A stretch of DNA of 64,000 bases from Massilia sp. YIM B02443 (GTDB lineage Bacteria > Pseudomonadota > Gammaproteobacteria > Burkholderiales > Burkholderiaceae_D). Position numbers and translations under genes: made by a program. Positions 8,967 through 16,129 of this stretch are shown one piece after another; the first letter of the stretch is position 1, and the number at the start of each line of letters is the position of its first letter. Below the pieces are notes generated by a model, which was not told where the DNA came from, did no database searches, and saw only the letters and a program-made list of their open reading frames with translations. The DNA is taken from NCBI RefSeq assembly GCF_030411955.1, contig NZ_JASNRA010000016.1, positions 1-64,000 of the forward strand, in the 5' to 3' direction.

Positions 8967-9179
8967 CTACTTCTCCCCGAAGCCGGGCACATCCTTGAAC
9001 GTGCCCTTGTAGACGCGCTGAATGAACACGAGCACCAGGATCGCCACCAACGTCCACAGCACGCCATGCGCCCAGTCTGGCGCGTTCAGCCGATCCAGCA
9101 GCAGCCAGGCCACAGCCGCGAACAGAATGGGCAGGCGCGGCGGCAGCGAGCTGTACTTGATGAACACTTCACGGGACAT
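8967..9179 (-). CDS. Small two-helix membrane protein, possible holin
   Basis: 70 aa. Two hydrophobic segments, LPILFAAVAWLLL (near 16-28) and HGVLWTLVAILVLVFI (near 38-53), are separated by a short polar turn and followed by a basic tail. Size, topology and location just upstream of the packaging genes would suit a class II holin, but no endolysin is visible nearby and the family is not recognised. Start at ATG 9179. Confidence 0.55.
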   Translation of the reverse strand: MSREVFIKYSSLPPRLPILFAAVAWLLLDRLNAPDWAHGVLWTLVAILVLVFIQRVYKGTFKDVPGFGEK

Positions 9180-9190
9180 GGCATACCTCG

Positions 9191-9231
9191 GAAAAAGAAA
9201 AGCCGCCCGGCGCATTGCTGCGAGGGGCGGC
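9191..9231 (-). terminator. Rho-independent terminator or attenuator (minus strand)
   Basis: A gccgccc/gggcggc stem (9202-9208 with 9225-9231) and a T-rich run on the minus strand (complement of 9192-9201). It lies just before the 70-aa membrane-protein start, so it would attenuate late transcription unless antiterminated. Confidence 0.6.
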
Positions 9232-9558
9232 GAACGCCAGCTGCTGGAGCTGGACGAGGAGACTCGGGGACTGCTTACGGCAGTCAGGCGGCCAGCCCCA
9301 GGGCTATATGCCAAGTGGGCGGCGGGCTGCCGGTTACAGCGTCCGGCGTCGGTGCGCGCTGGGTGCGCTCGACTGTTCTGGCCGATGCCAGTTCGCGTTC
9401 TCGTAATCGTGGGCGCCGTCTTCGAAGTCTCGCCGGGCGGGCGCTCCGGCACTTCTCGGGCAGATCAGGTCCCGTGCACATTTCGTTGCGCTTCTACGTG
9501 GTGACCAGGCCGGGTGGCATCTAGTTCTTCATGGTTCGCCTCCATCGCGGCGTAAACG
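9232..9558. other. Stretch between two minus-strand terminators with no confident gene
   Basis: No ORF here combines a good start with a convincing protein. A 65-codon minus ORF (9284-9481) is Arg/Pro-rich and looks like a shadow. A different minus frame (about 9371-9472) reads DFEDGAHDYENANWHRPEQ, which looks coding, but it has no ATG, GTG or TTG in reach. It may be a decayed or atypically started small gene. Confidence 0.4.
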
Positions 9559-9582
9559 AAAAAGCCCACCATGTGGTGGGCT
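9559..9582 (-). terminator. Rho-independent terminator after the 141-aa gene
   Basis: Perfect 8-bp stem agcccacc/ggtgggct (9563-9570 with 9575-9582), loop atgt, then T5 on the minus strand. It would end the early/middle leftward transcript directly after the possible late regulator. Confidence 0.8.
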
Positions 9583-9626
9583 GATCAGCTTTTCTCCGGG
9601 CGTGCGAATCCACCCATGCGCGCAGT

Positions 9627-10052
9627 TTACGCCCAATACAGCCGAGTTGCAACATTGTTGCGCAACTTCTTTTCGAGTTCATCGCGCGCTTCCAACAGCA
9701 CGCTCTCGTAGTTGGCATTCGGATAGCGCCAGGCCGAGGCGATGCCCTGGCTCTTGTAGATGGCCCAGCGGTCGCGCATCGGCAGGCTGTCGACCATCGC
9801 GTTGACGCACTCGCCCAGCTTCAGGTCGGCGATGTACTGCGCCTCGTGCACGTTCGCGTCGGGCGGCGCGTCGCCGACCAGCTTCATGCCGCGGCCACCC
9901 AGGTCGAGATTGGGCACCCGCATGTAGTCGCCCCAGCACGCCATCAGCATGGTGTACGGGTCAGGCTTGTTGATGGTGGATTGCACGACCTCCGCCTTGC
10001 GAACTCGGCGGAGGGTCGAGCCTGCGAAAAGGCCGAGCGTTGCGGTGGTCAT
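9627..10052 (-). CDS. Phage protein of unknown function at the late-regulator position
   Basis: 141 aa. Contains WGDYMRVPNLDLGGRG, a helical core (LKLGECVNAMVDSLPMRDRWAIYKSQG) and a C-terminal Glu/Arg-rich helix. The DRWAIYKSQGIASAWRYPN stretch resembles small phage proteins that replace antiterminator Q at the end of the early operon. The gene is last before a strong terminator, with the late genes beyond it, which is where a Q-type antiterminator would sit. The Q-like role is an inference from position; I see no diagnostic DNA- or RNAP-binding motif. Confidence 0.6.
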   Translation of the reverse strand: MTTATLGLFAGSTLRRVRKAEVVQSTINKPDPYTMLMACWGDYMRVPNLDLGGRGMKLVGDAPPDANVHEAQYIADLKLGECVNAMVDSLPMRDRWAIYKSQGIASAWRYPNANYESVLLEARDELEKKLRNNVATRLYWA

Positions 10053-10208
10053 GGGGTTCTCCTAAAGGACGACCGAGCCAGCGTAGCACATGCCGTCAAG
10101 AAATTTCCGAATTGAATTTTTCTTTTAAGTGAACTGTGGCAAGTGAACACCTGGCGATGTTAGGATGCATTTTTGACTATGTCTTCGGCAAAGTGCGCGG
10201 GGGTGAAA

Positions 10209-10931
10209 ATGGCGAAACGATCTCAAACCCGCAGCGAGTTAGTGATGCGGCTACGTGAGCAGATTGACCTTCTCACGTTCTATTGCGAGAACTTTGACGA
10301 CGGGAAAACAATGCTCGCGAAGCCGATGGCCACAGTTCTCCGCATACTGCTGCATACATCTGCGCAAAAGAACAGCAACACTATCGCCCTCACCGATCAC
10401 CTAGGTCTTCGAAATGGCCGTTGGCGCTCAGTGGCTGCCCTTGGGGATCCTCGCTCTCACCCAATCACATGCACGCTGATTGGAGTGTTAGTCCATGCTG
10501 AAATCGGGCCCGACGGAAGCTCTGCTTTATCTCTGCAATCATTCCCCTACTTGAGCGGCCTTGATCGCGGCCTTCGCCGCATTCCTTTTGTTAATTGGTG
10601 GACCGAGCCAATCGCCTATAACCATGCACGCCGCGTCGCTTTCTCTCGCATGGATGTCGTCCGTAAAGTCACTGATACAGACGGCGGTGCGCACGTAGAT
10701 GGCTCTCTTGATGCGGATTACATTGCATTCAAGGATGGTGAATTTCTTGGGATGTGTGGCAAATTGGATCAGAAATCTTTAAAAATTACACTTGGCCATG
10801 AGCGAGGAGATCCACTTACTGGCGCTGTTGCGGCGACAATCAGGGCTATTGCTCACGAAGTTCTGCTGACTCTTCAGTCGACTGCTCCAGAAGCATTTTC
10901 GAGACCCTATACGTTTAAGCCGCGCGGCTAG
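10209..10931 (+). CDS. Plus-strand moron-like protein of unknown function
   Basis: 240 aa from ATG 10209, which has GGGGGTGAAA just upstream; TTG 10173 and ATG 10179 would add 12 or 10 residues. It is transcribed against every neighbour and its base composition is visibly lower in GC. Features: a Lys/Arg-rich N-terminal helix, a central KNSNTIALTDHLGLRNG, and VVRKVTDTDGGAHVDGSLD, a segment I recall from a broadly distributed island/prophage protein family of unknown role. No membrane segment or signal peptide. It is probably expressed independently in the lysogen. Function unknown. Confidence 0.8.
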   Translation: MAKRSQTRSELVMRLREQIDLLTFYCENFDDGKTMLAKPMATVLRILLHTSAQKNSNTIALTDHLGLRNGRWRSVAALGDPRSHPITCTLIGVLVHAEIGPDGSSALSLQSFPYLSGLDRGLRRIPFVNWWTEPIAYNHARRVAFSRMDVVRKVTDTDGGAHVDGSLDADYIAFKDGEFLGMCGKLDQKSLKITLGHERGDPLTGAVAATIRAIAHEVLLTLQSTAPEAFSRPYTFKPRG

Positions 10932-10939
10932 CGGCGCAC

Positions 10940-11371
10940 TCACGCCGCCTCCCCGCCGGCCGTCATCACCTTCACCAGCACGCCGGGCGTCTCCGAATAC
11001 CGCTTCTCAATGTGAATGCGCACCACCTGGGCGTCGTCGCGCCACACGATGCCGTTGCAGCCATCCTTGATGCCCTTCAGGACGTTGTCGGCGTCGGGCT
11101 TCTTTGTGGCCGCGATCGTTCCGGCGGCGGCCATGGCGCGGCGCTTGTTCGACCAGCTGGCCGGAATCTGCAGGTTGAGCGTGAGCGAGAGCGCCACCGG
11201 CCCGGCGTTCGGCTCGGCGCCGGCCATGGCCTGGGTGGCTGCCATCTTCACCAGGTTCTCGTAGTTGACGGTCTTGGCGGGCGTGTAGGTGGACACGTGC
11301 GCGCCGCGCCGCGCGAACTTCGGGCGGCCCTTCGGTACCGGCTGGCCGGGGATGTTGAACACGACGTTCAT
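10940..11371 (-). CDS. rusA: RusA-like Holliday-junction resolvase
   Basis: 143 aa. Starts NVVFNIPGQPVPKGRPKFAR, the typical RusA opening with conserved KGRP. The catalytic acids lie in KKPDADNVLKGIKDG and WRDDAQVV. RusA is a homodimeric endonuclease that cuts four-way junctions, used in lambdoid phages for recombination and for resolving branched DNA before packaging. ATG 11371 overlaps the stop of the preceding nuclease gene by 4 bases. Confidence 0.94.
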   Translation of the reverse strand: MNVVFNIPGQPVPKGRPKFARRGAHVSTYTPAKTVNYENLVKMAATQAMAGAEPNAGPVALSLTLNLQIPASWSNKRRAMAAAGTIAATKKPDADNVLKGIKDGCNGIVWRDDAQVVRIHIEKRYSETPGVLVKVMTAGGEAA

Positions 11372-11847
11372 GCGGTGATTCCTTCCTGTTTCAGTTGTTC
11401 CTGGGTGATGGCGGTGGCGCGGTCGAACGTGTCTTCCAGCTGCTGGCGCGTCATCCAGCCGGGCAGCGGGCGCCGACCGTCGAGCACGTCGTGGCAGTCG
11501 CTGCAGCCGAAGCACGCCGCGCTGTCCGGCGCCTTCAGGCCCATGCCCTTGCCGTCGGCCAGGCGGTTGGAGTGGCACAGCACCGTGGTGGCCGGGTCGC
11601 GGTTGCACACGCCCGGGATCATCAGCGTGCAGTCGCGGCCGCGCGCGGCGCGCCGGGCTGGCGTCGACTTGGCGCGTGACTTCTTCATCGGCTTGCGGGC
11701 CTTCAGCTGCACCGCGGCGACGCGCAGCAGGCCGGCGCCGGCGGCGGGCGCCTTGAAGCTGGTTCGGCGCATCGGCGTCTTGCGCGCCAGCGGCTTGCCC
11801 TGCTTGAGGGTGCCAGTGCGGGCGATGGGGGAGCGGTTGAGCGTCAT
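11368..11847 (-). CDS. YbcO-like (DUF1364) zinc nuclease
   Basis: 159 aa from ATG 11847, which overlaps the methyltransferase stop (ATGA); ATG 11862 is an alternative. The first ~75 residues are basic and probably disordered. The C-terminal half carries the DUF1364 pattern: GRDCTLMIPGVCNRDPATTV, LCHSNRLADGKGMGLKAPD and CFGCSDCHDVLDGR, a Cys/His-rich HNH-type site as in E. coli YbcO of the DLP12 prophage. A structure-specific nuclease next to RusA fits a recombination cassette. Confidence 0.88.
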   Translation of the reverse strand: MTLNRSPIARTGTLKQGKPLARKTPMRRTSFKAPAAGAGLLRVAAVQLKARKPMKKSRAKSTPARRAARGRDCTLMIPGVCNRDPATTVLCHSNRLADGKGMGLKAPDSAACFGCSDCHDVLDGRRPLPGWMTRQQLEDTFDRATAITQEQLKQEGITA

Positions 11848-12545
11848 GCTAGAAGCTCCCATGCAGTTGCCGCCACGAGCGGGTCTTGTCCGTTGCCAAT
11901 GGCGCGGTTCCGGTCCATCCGATCGGCCATGCCATCAGGTTTTCCCAGAAATCCGGGTTGACATACAATTTCCCGGTTGGGGTGTTGCGCAACTTGTTTT
12001 TGCTTCCCCCAACCTCCTGGAAGGTGCCACCCCAGTGGCTTGAGCCATGGCATGGAGTCGGCCACGATCCACGTCCTTTCGCGCTGGTGATCGGCGCCCA
12101 GATCGTCAGATCCAAGCACTCCCCATCGAGCATCGAACCCCAGCGAGGCCAGGAGTCCGAGAACGGCGCCGAGCCCTCGATGAGGCAGCATTGACGAGTT
12201 CTCCAGCACGACGAAGCGCGGTCGAACCTCGCGAACGATCCGTCCAACCTCCACGTAGAGACCGCTTTGCTCGCCCTCGATGCCTGCTTTCTTCCCGGCT
12301 GCGCTGATATCGGTGCAAGGGAATCCCGCCGAAACCACGTCAATATGGCCGCGCCATGGGCGTCCGTCGAAGGTACGTACATCGTCCCAAATGGGGAATG
12401 GTGCGAGGTGCCCTTCAGTCTGTCGCTGCATGAGTCGTCGGGCGCAGAAGGCATTGATTTCCACCGCGGCGGCAGTGCGCCATCCAAGCAGGTGGCCCGC
12501 AAGTATTCCTCCACCAGCGCCTGCGAAAAGTGCCAACTCATTCAT
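11844..12545 (-). CDS. dcm: Phage C5-cytosine DNA methyltransferase
   Basis: 233 aa, compact for the family. Motif I LALFAGAGGG (SAM binding), motif IV with catalytic Cys GFPCTDIS, motif VI ENSS, motif VIII GADHQRERTWIVA and motif X NRAIGNGQDPLVAATAW are all in order. The target-recognition region is very short, between WGKQKQ and GMADRMDR. No partner restriction enzyme is nearby, so it is a solitary phage enzyme that probably protects phage DNA from host restriction. Specificity cannot be read from sequence. Confidence 0.93.
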   Translation of the reverse strand: MNELALFAGAGGGILAGHLLGWRTAAAVEINAFCARRLMQRQTEGHLAPFPIWDDVRTFDGRPWRGHIDVVSAGFPCTDISAAGKKAGIEGEQSGLYVEVGRIVREVRPRFVVLENSSMLPHRGLGAVLGLLASLGFDARWGVLGSDDLGADHQRERTWIVADSMPWLKPLGWHLPGGWGKQKQVAQHPNREIVCQPGFLGKPDGMADRMDRNRAIGNGQDPLVAATAWELLA

Positions 12546-12557
12546 TTCTCCGTTTCC

Positions 12558-12749
12558 TTATTGTTGTTCCTGCTGCTGCGCCACATACCGCGCACGCGGC
12601 GCCCGGTCCTTCGCTTCCTTGAACAGCACGCCGATCTGGCCGTTCCAGGGTGTCGGGCGCGCCCAGACCACGCAGCGGCCAGTTGGCGAGCCGTCGGCTG
12701 GCAGGCGGAAATACGCGCACATGGCGCAGGGGTCGTGCTCGCTGGTCAT
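12558..12749 (-). CDS. Small Cys-rich phage protein (63 aa)
   Basis: Starts MTSEHDPCAMCAYF; CxxC plus a later Cys (GRCVVW) suggest a small zinc-binding protein. Its ATG overlaps the antirepressor stop by ATGA and it ends 12 bases before the methyltransferase gene. No family assigned. Confidence 0.65.
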   Translation of the reverse strand: MTSEHDPCAMCAYFRLPADGSPTGRCVVWARPTPWNGQIGVLFKEAKDRAPRARYVAQQQEQQ

Positions 12750-13492
12750 GCCGCGACCTCGGCGCCGGCGCGCTGGCGCAGCGCCACCTGGTGCTTCGCC
12801 CACTCGCCTGCAATCCAGGTCACGCCCTTCGGGGTGAAGCGAGCGGCGTTGTAGGCGTGGCCGCTGACCTGGGCGGTGCCGGCCTTCACGCAGAAGCGGC
12901 CGGCGTCGATGTGCTGCGCGTGCGGCGTGAGCTCGCCGGACAGGCGGTAGAGGATCTTCGAGTCGAGCAGGAACTCGCGGAATTCGTTCTCCTTCGCGTT
13001 CAGCAGCTTGGCCACCTGCCGGAAGCCCTTCGTGCCGGTCGAGTCGGCGTAGCGCTCGACGAACTCCACGGCCGGCGCCGCGGCGGCGAGCTGCTCGGCC
13101 TGGGCCGCGATCACGTCTTGCTGGTCGGCGGCCAGGCGCAGCGCCTCGGCAAACGACTGTGGCAGCGCTGGCGCCGGTGCAGCGGCTTCCAGCTCCATCC
13201 AGCGGTCGATGATCTTGGCGCGCAGCGCGGCGCTGTAGCCGGAGATCACGATCAGGCAGTCACGCTTTGCCAGGTCGTAGACCATGGTCGGGCGGCCGCC
13301 GGCGACGCCGGGCGCCTGCAGCCGGGCGGTATTACGACCAAGTCGTAAAACCCCTTCGTTGATCAGGCGCTCGATTGTCGCGATGACGTCGTTGTGGCGC
13401 GCTTCGCAGATTTCGGCGATCTCGCGGCTCGACATCGTCGCTTCGGCGCCAGGGGTGTGCAGTGTCAGCATGGTGCGTCTCCTCGTGATCAT
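12746..13492 (-). CDS. Rha/KilAC-type phage antirepressor
   Basis: 248 aa. The N-terminal half resembles Rha-type regulatory domains (MSSREIAEICEARHNDVIATIERLI, then GRPTMVYDLAKRDCLIVISGYSAALRAKIIDRWMELE). After an Ala/Gln linker, the C-terminal half is a KilAC-like domain (GFRQVAKLLNAKENEFREFLLDSKILYR ... GHAYNAARFTPKGVTWI). Such two-domain proteins bind DNA and can relieve CI repression during induction. Start at ATG 13492 overlaps the replication gene stop; ATG 13471 is also possible. Confidence 0.9.
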   Translation of the reverse strand: MITRRRTMLTLHTPGAEATMSSREIAEICEARHNDVIATIERLINEGVLRLGRNTARLQAPGVAGGRPTMVYDLAKRDCLIVISGYSAALRAKIIDRWMELEAAAPAPALPQSFAEALRLAADQQDVIAAQAEQLAAAAPAVEFVERYADSTGTKGFRQVAKLLNAKENEFREFLLDSKILYRLSGELTPHAQHIDAGRFCVKAGTAQVSGHAYNAARFTPKGVTWIAGEWAKHQVALRQRAGAEVAA

Positions 13493-14457
13493 GGGTTGCC
13501 GCCGGCGCGGCGCGCGGCCTCGGCGGCGCGAATGCGGGCGTCGTATTCTTCGTAGCTTTCGTCGGTGCCCTTCGGGTCCATCCCCTGGGGCTTGCGCACC
13601 TGGATCGGTGGCGCGGGCTTGCCATAGGCTGGCACCGGGCCGGCAGGCGGGTTCATCAGGTCGCGGATGATCGGCACCAGGTAGTTCGGCGCGATCTTGG
13701 CCGTCGGCCCCTTCTGCTCGCGAGCAGTGACGATCGCCGCGTGCAGCACCTCCATCGGGATTTTTTGGGTCGCCCAGTCCAGCACAGCGGGATGCGTGAA
13801 CTTGGCGTCGACGCCGAACTTGCGCAGGGCGACCGACAGGGCGATAGCTGGCGCAGGATCTTGCGGCAGCTGTTCGAGCGGCGGCATCAGGGCAGCGCGT
13901 GGGTTGTCGAGTTCGTGGGGCTGGGCATCGACGACGACGACAGCGGCGGCGGTAGCCGTCGCGCCTGCGCTGTTGTCGTCGTTGTTCTTCTCTTCTCTAC
14001 TCTCCTCTTCTCTAGGCGTGACTTGGTGTGACATGGCGTGACTTGGCGTGACGCCAGCACCGGAACCATTGTTTGCACTGTCACGCTCGCGTTGTTCACG
14101 GTCACGCTCACGCTGTTCACGCTTCCGCTCCGCCGCGGTGTTGTCCACGCGCTCGCGCTTCGGCTGGCGCTCTTCCCAGCGCGTGACGCGACTGCCGTCG
14201 ACCAAGGCGCGGCCCTGCATCGCGTCGAGGATGCGCGCCGTGGTGCCGTCGTCGGCGCCGAGCAAGAAGTCGGTTGCCTCGCAGTCGATGGCGCCGAACA
14301 CGCCCCGCTCCGCGCTCGCGCTGGCCTGCTCGAGGATCAGCGCCCACACGGCGATGACGTCGCCGACGCGCGCGGCCGCCTTCCTGGCCACCAAGCCGAA
14401 CTTGGGGTCGTTCACGCTGCCGTGGTGCCAGCGGAACCAGTCGATACCGTTGGCCAT
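13489..14457 (-). CDS. Phage replication initiator, O/DnaT-like
   Basis: 322 aa. The N-terminal domain (GIDWFRWHHGSVNDPKFGLVARKA ... VWALILEQASASAERGVF) resembles the winged-helix domain common at the start of phage replication organisers. A charged, repetitive linker (near 100-135: KREQRERDREQRERD) follows, then a C-terminal DnaT-like segment (FTHPAVLDWATQKIPMEVLHAAI ... APNYLVPIIRDLMNPP), which in relatives recruits the host helicase or loader. The linker region encodes iteron-like DNA repeats, as lambda O encodes its own origin. No helicase gene follows, so host DnaB is probably used. Confidence 0.85.
   Translation of the reverse strand: MANGIDWFRWHHGSVNDPKFGLVARKAAARVGDVIAVWALILEQASASAERGVFGAIDCEATDFLLGADDGTTARILDAMQGRALVDGSRVTRWEERQPKRERVDNTAAERKREQRERDREQRERDSANNGSGAGVTPSHAMSHQVTPREEESREEKNNDDNSAGATATAAAVVVVDAQPHELDNPRAALMPPLEQLPQDPAPAIALSVALRKFGVDAKFTHPAVLDWATQKIPMEVLHAAIVTAREQKGPTAKIAPNYLVPIIRDLMNPPAGPVPAYGKPAPPIQVRKPQGMDPKGTDESYEEYDARIRAAEAARRAGGNP
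14015..14054. repeat. Four tandem 10-bp repeats inside the replication gene (putative origin iterons)
   Basis: Consecutive units ggcgtgactt, ggtgtgacat, ggcgtgactt and ggcgtgacgc at 14015, 14025, 14035 and 14045. A 10-bp period equals one DNA turn but is out of phase with codons, so protein repetition does not explain it. A 36-base pyrimidine-rich tract (about 13979-14014) adjoins the repeats and could melt. Confidence 0.65.
14080..14120. repeat. Two 21-bp spaced repeats in the replication gene
   Basis: Two 20-bp near-copies at 14080-14099 and 14101-14120 (gtcacgctcgcgttgttcac and a version with two changes), each encoding RE/QRERD units. They share tcacg cores with the adjacent 10-bp repeats on the opposite strand. 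Either an iteron extension or simple coding repetition. Confidence 0.5.
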
Positions 14458-14711
14458 CAGTGCGCCCCTTCGATGATCGAGAACTGGCGCGTGTCGACCG
14501 GCTTGGCCACGTAGACGAAGCCGCGTTCACAGTGCGCCAGCTCCGCGCGCTGCGCGGCCTGGCAGGCGCGATCGCACACTGCCGAGCGTTGGTGCTCGAA
14601 CAGGCAACCACGGCAGCTCTTGGCCGGCTTGGTGGTGAACTGGATGTCTTCCGGCGAGAGCGGCTCGCCCTCTTGCCCCAGCCATTTCAGGATGCTGACG
14701 TTCCTGCTCAT
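14457..14711 (-). CDS. Cys-rich small phage protein (84 aa)
   Basis: Contains four Cys in two groups (SCRGCLFEHQ and VCDRACQAAQ) plus a later Cys, compatible with a small zinc-binding or Fe-S fold. It shares one base with the replication gene (TGATG). The family is often annotated as a phage hypothetical; no function can be given. Confidence 0.65.
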   Translation of the reverse strand: MSRNVSILKWLGQEGEPLSPEDIQFTTKPAKSCRGCLFEHQRSAVCDRACQAAQRAELAHCERGFVYVAKPVDTRQFSIIEGAH

Positions 14712-14902
14712 GGCGCGGCCTTCACGATCTCGGCCTGTTGTTTGAGCAGGTTCGCAGCTGCGGCCTGGTCGTAGCCGGCCAGCCAGTGCACCAAGCCCGG
14801 CGCGTCTGGGTCCATGTGGTGCGCGTCGCGCGCGGCGCCACGGTAATAGGCTTCGATGCCGCGGGTGACGTAGCCGGCGACGGAAATGATCTGGTCAATC
14901 AT
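14708..14902 (-). CDS. Small phage protein with an RMF-like pattern (64 aa)
   Basis: 64 aa. The spacing G-IEAYYRG-ARDA ... W-LAGYDQAAA resembles the ribosome modulation factor fold (G..AY..G ... W..GY..A). The similarity is weak and may be only a short helical-pair motif. ATGA overlaps both neighbours. Expressed early in the leftward operon. Confidence 0.55.
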   Translation of the reverse strand: MIDQIISVAGYVTRGIEAYYRGAARDAHHMDPDAPGLVHWLAGYDQAAAANLLKQQAEIVKAAP

Positions 14903-15300
14903 GGGAGGTTCCTTTCTGGTGCTGCCGCCGGCGCGCCGAACAGCGCAGCGACGAGCGGGTCGCGCATGCCGATCGCCGGGTAGGTCGTGCGCTGGATGAC
15001 GATCCGGACGTCGGTTTCCTTGCGGCGCGGACGCGGGTAGTCGTCGGTGGCGATCTGGTCGGCGGTGGGCTTGGTGCTGAGGTGCCAGCGATTGAGCTTG
15101 CCGCCGCGCACGTTGTCAGCGCACGGCGTGCTGGTGACAAGCCCCTTGGCGCGCATGTGGTGCAGGCGGCAGGAGATCATGTCGACAGGGAGGTTGATGC
15201 GCTTGCTGATGTCGGTCGAGAACTCCAGGCCGGACCGCAGGCACTCCAGGAGCATGTCGCGCATCACAGCGGCTGGCGGGCGGGCGCTCGGAGCGTTCAT
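14899..15300 (-). CDS. Winged-helix-like phage protein (133 aa)
   Basis: The first 65 residues form a helix-turn-helix with a wing: MRDMLLECLRSGLEFSTDIS, then LPVDMISCRLHHMRAKGLV, then a beta hairpin ending RWHLS. The C-terminal half is basic and extended. Probably DNA-binding, early gene. It overlaps both neighbours by 4 bases. Confidence 0.7.
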   Translation of the reverse strand: MNAPSARPPAAVMRDMLLECLRSGLEFSTDISKRINLPVDMISCRLHHMRAKGLVTSTPCADNVRGGKLNRWHLSTKPTADQIATDDYPRPRRKETDVRIVIQRTTYPAIGMRDPLVAALFGAPAAAPERNLP

Positions 15301-15737
15301 TTCTCGGCCATCCCTTTGAAGCGCGAGCGCAGCTGCATCGCCTTCTGCAGCAGGTTGAACAGCGCCTTATCGACCGCCGCTACCTCCTTGGCGTCTACCT
15401 TGCCATCGGCCAGCGCCTGGTGGATCTCGTTGCCGAACGTGCCAAGCTTCGACCACAGTCCGGTAACCGACTCGAGTACCGCCATGTCGCAGGCCGGTGC
15501 CTCATCGAGCTTCGTGCACACGAAGCCGTGCTGGCGCGCCAGGGCGTGCAGCACGTCGTAGTTCTCGGTGATCTCCATCACCCGCGAGGCGTCGTCCATC
15601 GTCAGGACGTTGGTGGTGCTGTTCGGGTTGGCCTTGTTGCGCAGCAGGCCCGCGGTGTAGCCCAGGCGCACGGCCAGAGCCTCGCAGCCGCCAGGGGCTT
15701 CGTGCACGGTACGGTGGAAGGCGTCTTTGTAGTTCAT
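15297..15737 (-). CDS. CII-like phage regulatory protein (CP76 family)
   Basis: 146 aa. Opening NYKDAFHRTVHEAPGGCEALAVRLGYTAGLLRNKANPN ... LTMDDASRVMEIT is the CP76/CII-like helix-turn-helix pattern of betaproteobacterial phages. The C-terminal half is a helical oligomerisation region. Located just after the Cro-like gene, as CII proteins are, where it is expected to activate lysogenic promoters. ATG 15737. Confidence 0.85.
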   Translation of the reverse strand: MNYKDAFHRTVHEAPGGCEALAVRLGYTAGLLRNKANPNSTTNVLTMDDASRVMEITENYDVLHALARQHGFVCTKLDEAPACDMAVLESVTGLWSKLGTFGNEIHQALADGKVDAKEVAAVDKALFNLLQKAMQLRSRFKGMAEK

Positions 15738-15810
15738 GTGTCATTCCTGGGAACAAATGAGGCGTGGAAATATCGAGTGCGTGACAATGCTGTTATGGAA
15801 ACTCGCCGGC

Positions 15811-16023
15811 TCAGGCTTCTGATGGATCACCAAATACGGCTGGGTTCAGCTCGTAGCGCGTGACCTGACCGTCGAACAGCGCTTCGACCTCACGGCATCG
15901 GTCGCCTGGCACGACCCCGTGAGCAGCCCACTTCTGGATTGCTTGAGGGGTCAGGTTGAGGAGATCTCCGAGGGCGGTCTGACTTCCCGCAAGTCGAATC
16001 GCTTTAGCAATACCGGTTTCCAT
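15811..16023 (-). CDS. cro: Cro/YdaS-like repressor
   Basis: 70 aa with a helix-turn-helix (AIRLAGSQTALGDLLNLTPQAIQKWAA) and the short VPGDRCREVEAL tail of the YdaS/Cro family. Divergent from the CI gene with the operator cluster between them. It should be the first leftward lytic gene and repress CI synthesis. Confidence 0.9.
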   Translation of the reverse strand: METGIAKAIRLAGSQTALGDLLNLTPQAIQKWAAHGVVPGDRCREVEALFDGQVTRYELNPAVFGDPSEA

Positions 16024-16044
16024 GGCTTAGGTCTCGTTGTTGGT

Positions 16045-16119
16045 TACAACCATAGGTTACAGTAACGAGCGATCTTCTACAACTTATTTTTGCAGTGCTA
16101 TCTACAACGGTTGCTTGTA
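16045..16119. promoter_or_regulatory. Immunity operators between cro and cI (three 17-bp dyads)
   Basis: Three related imperfect 17-bp dyads: TACAACCATAGGTTACA (16045-16061), TACAACTTATTTTTGCA (16078-16094) and TACAACGGTTGCTTGTA (16103-16119). All begin TACAAC and their right halves read roughly as its complement. They lie between divergent cro and cI, with the first next to the cro start and the third 10 bases before cI. This is the layout of a lambda-type three-site operator. Confidence 0.75.
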
Positions 16120-16129
16120 AGATGGTCGA

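Noticed and set aside
9284..9481. 65-aa minus ORF between terminators
   Set aside because: Arg/Pro-rich with no ribosome site; could be a remnant but not supportable as a gene.
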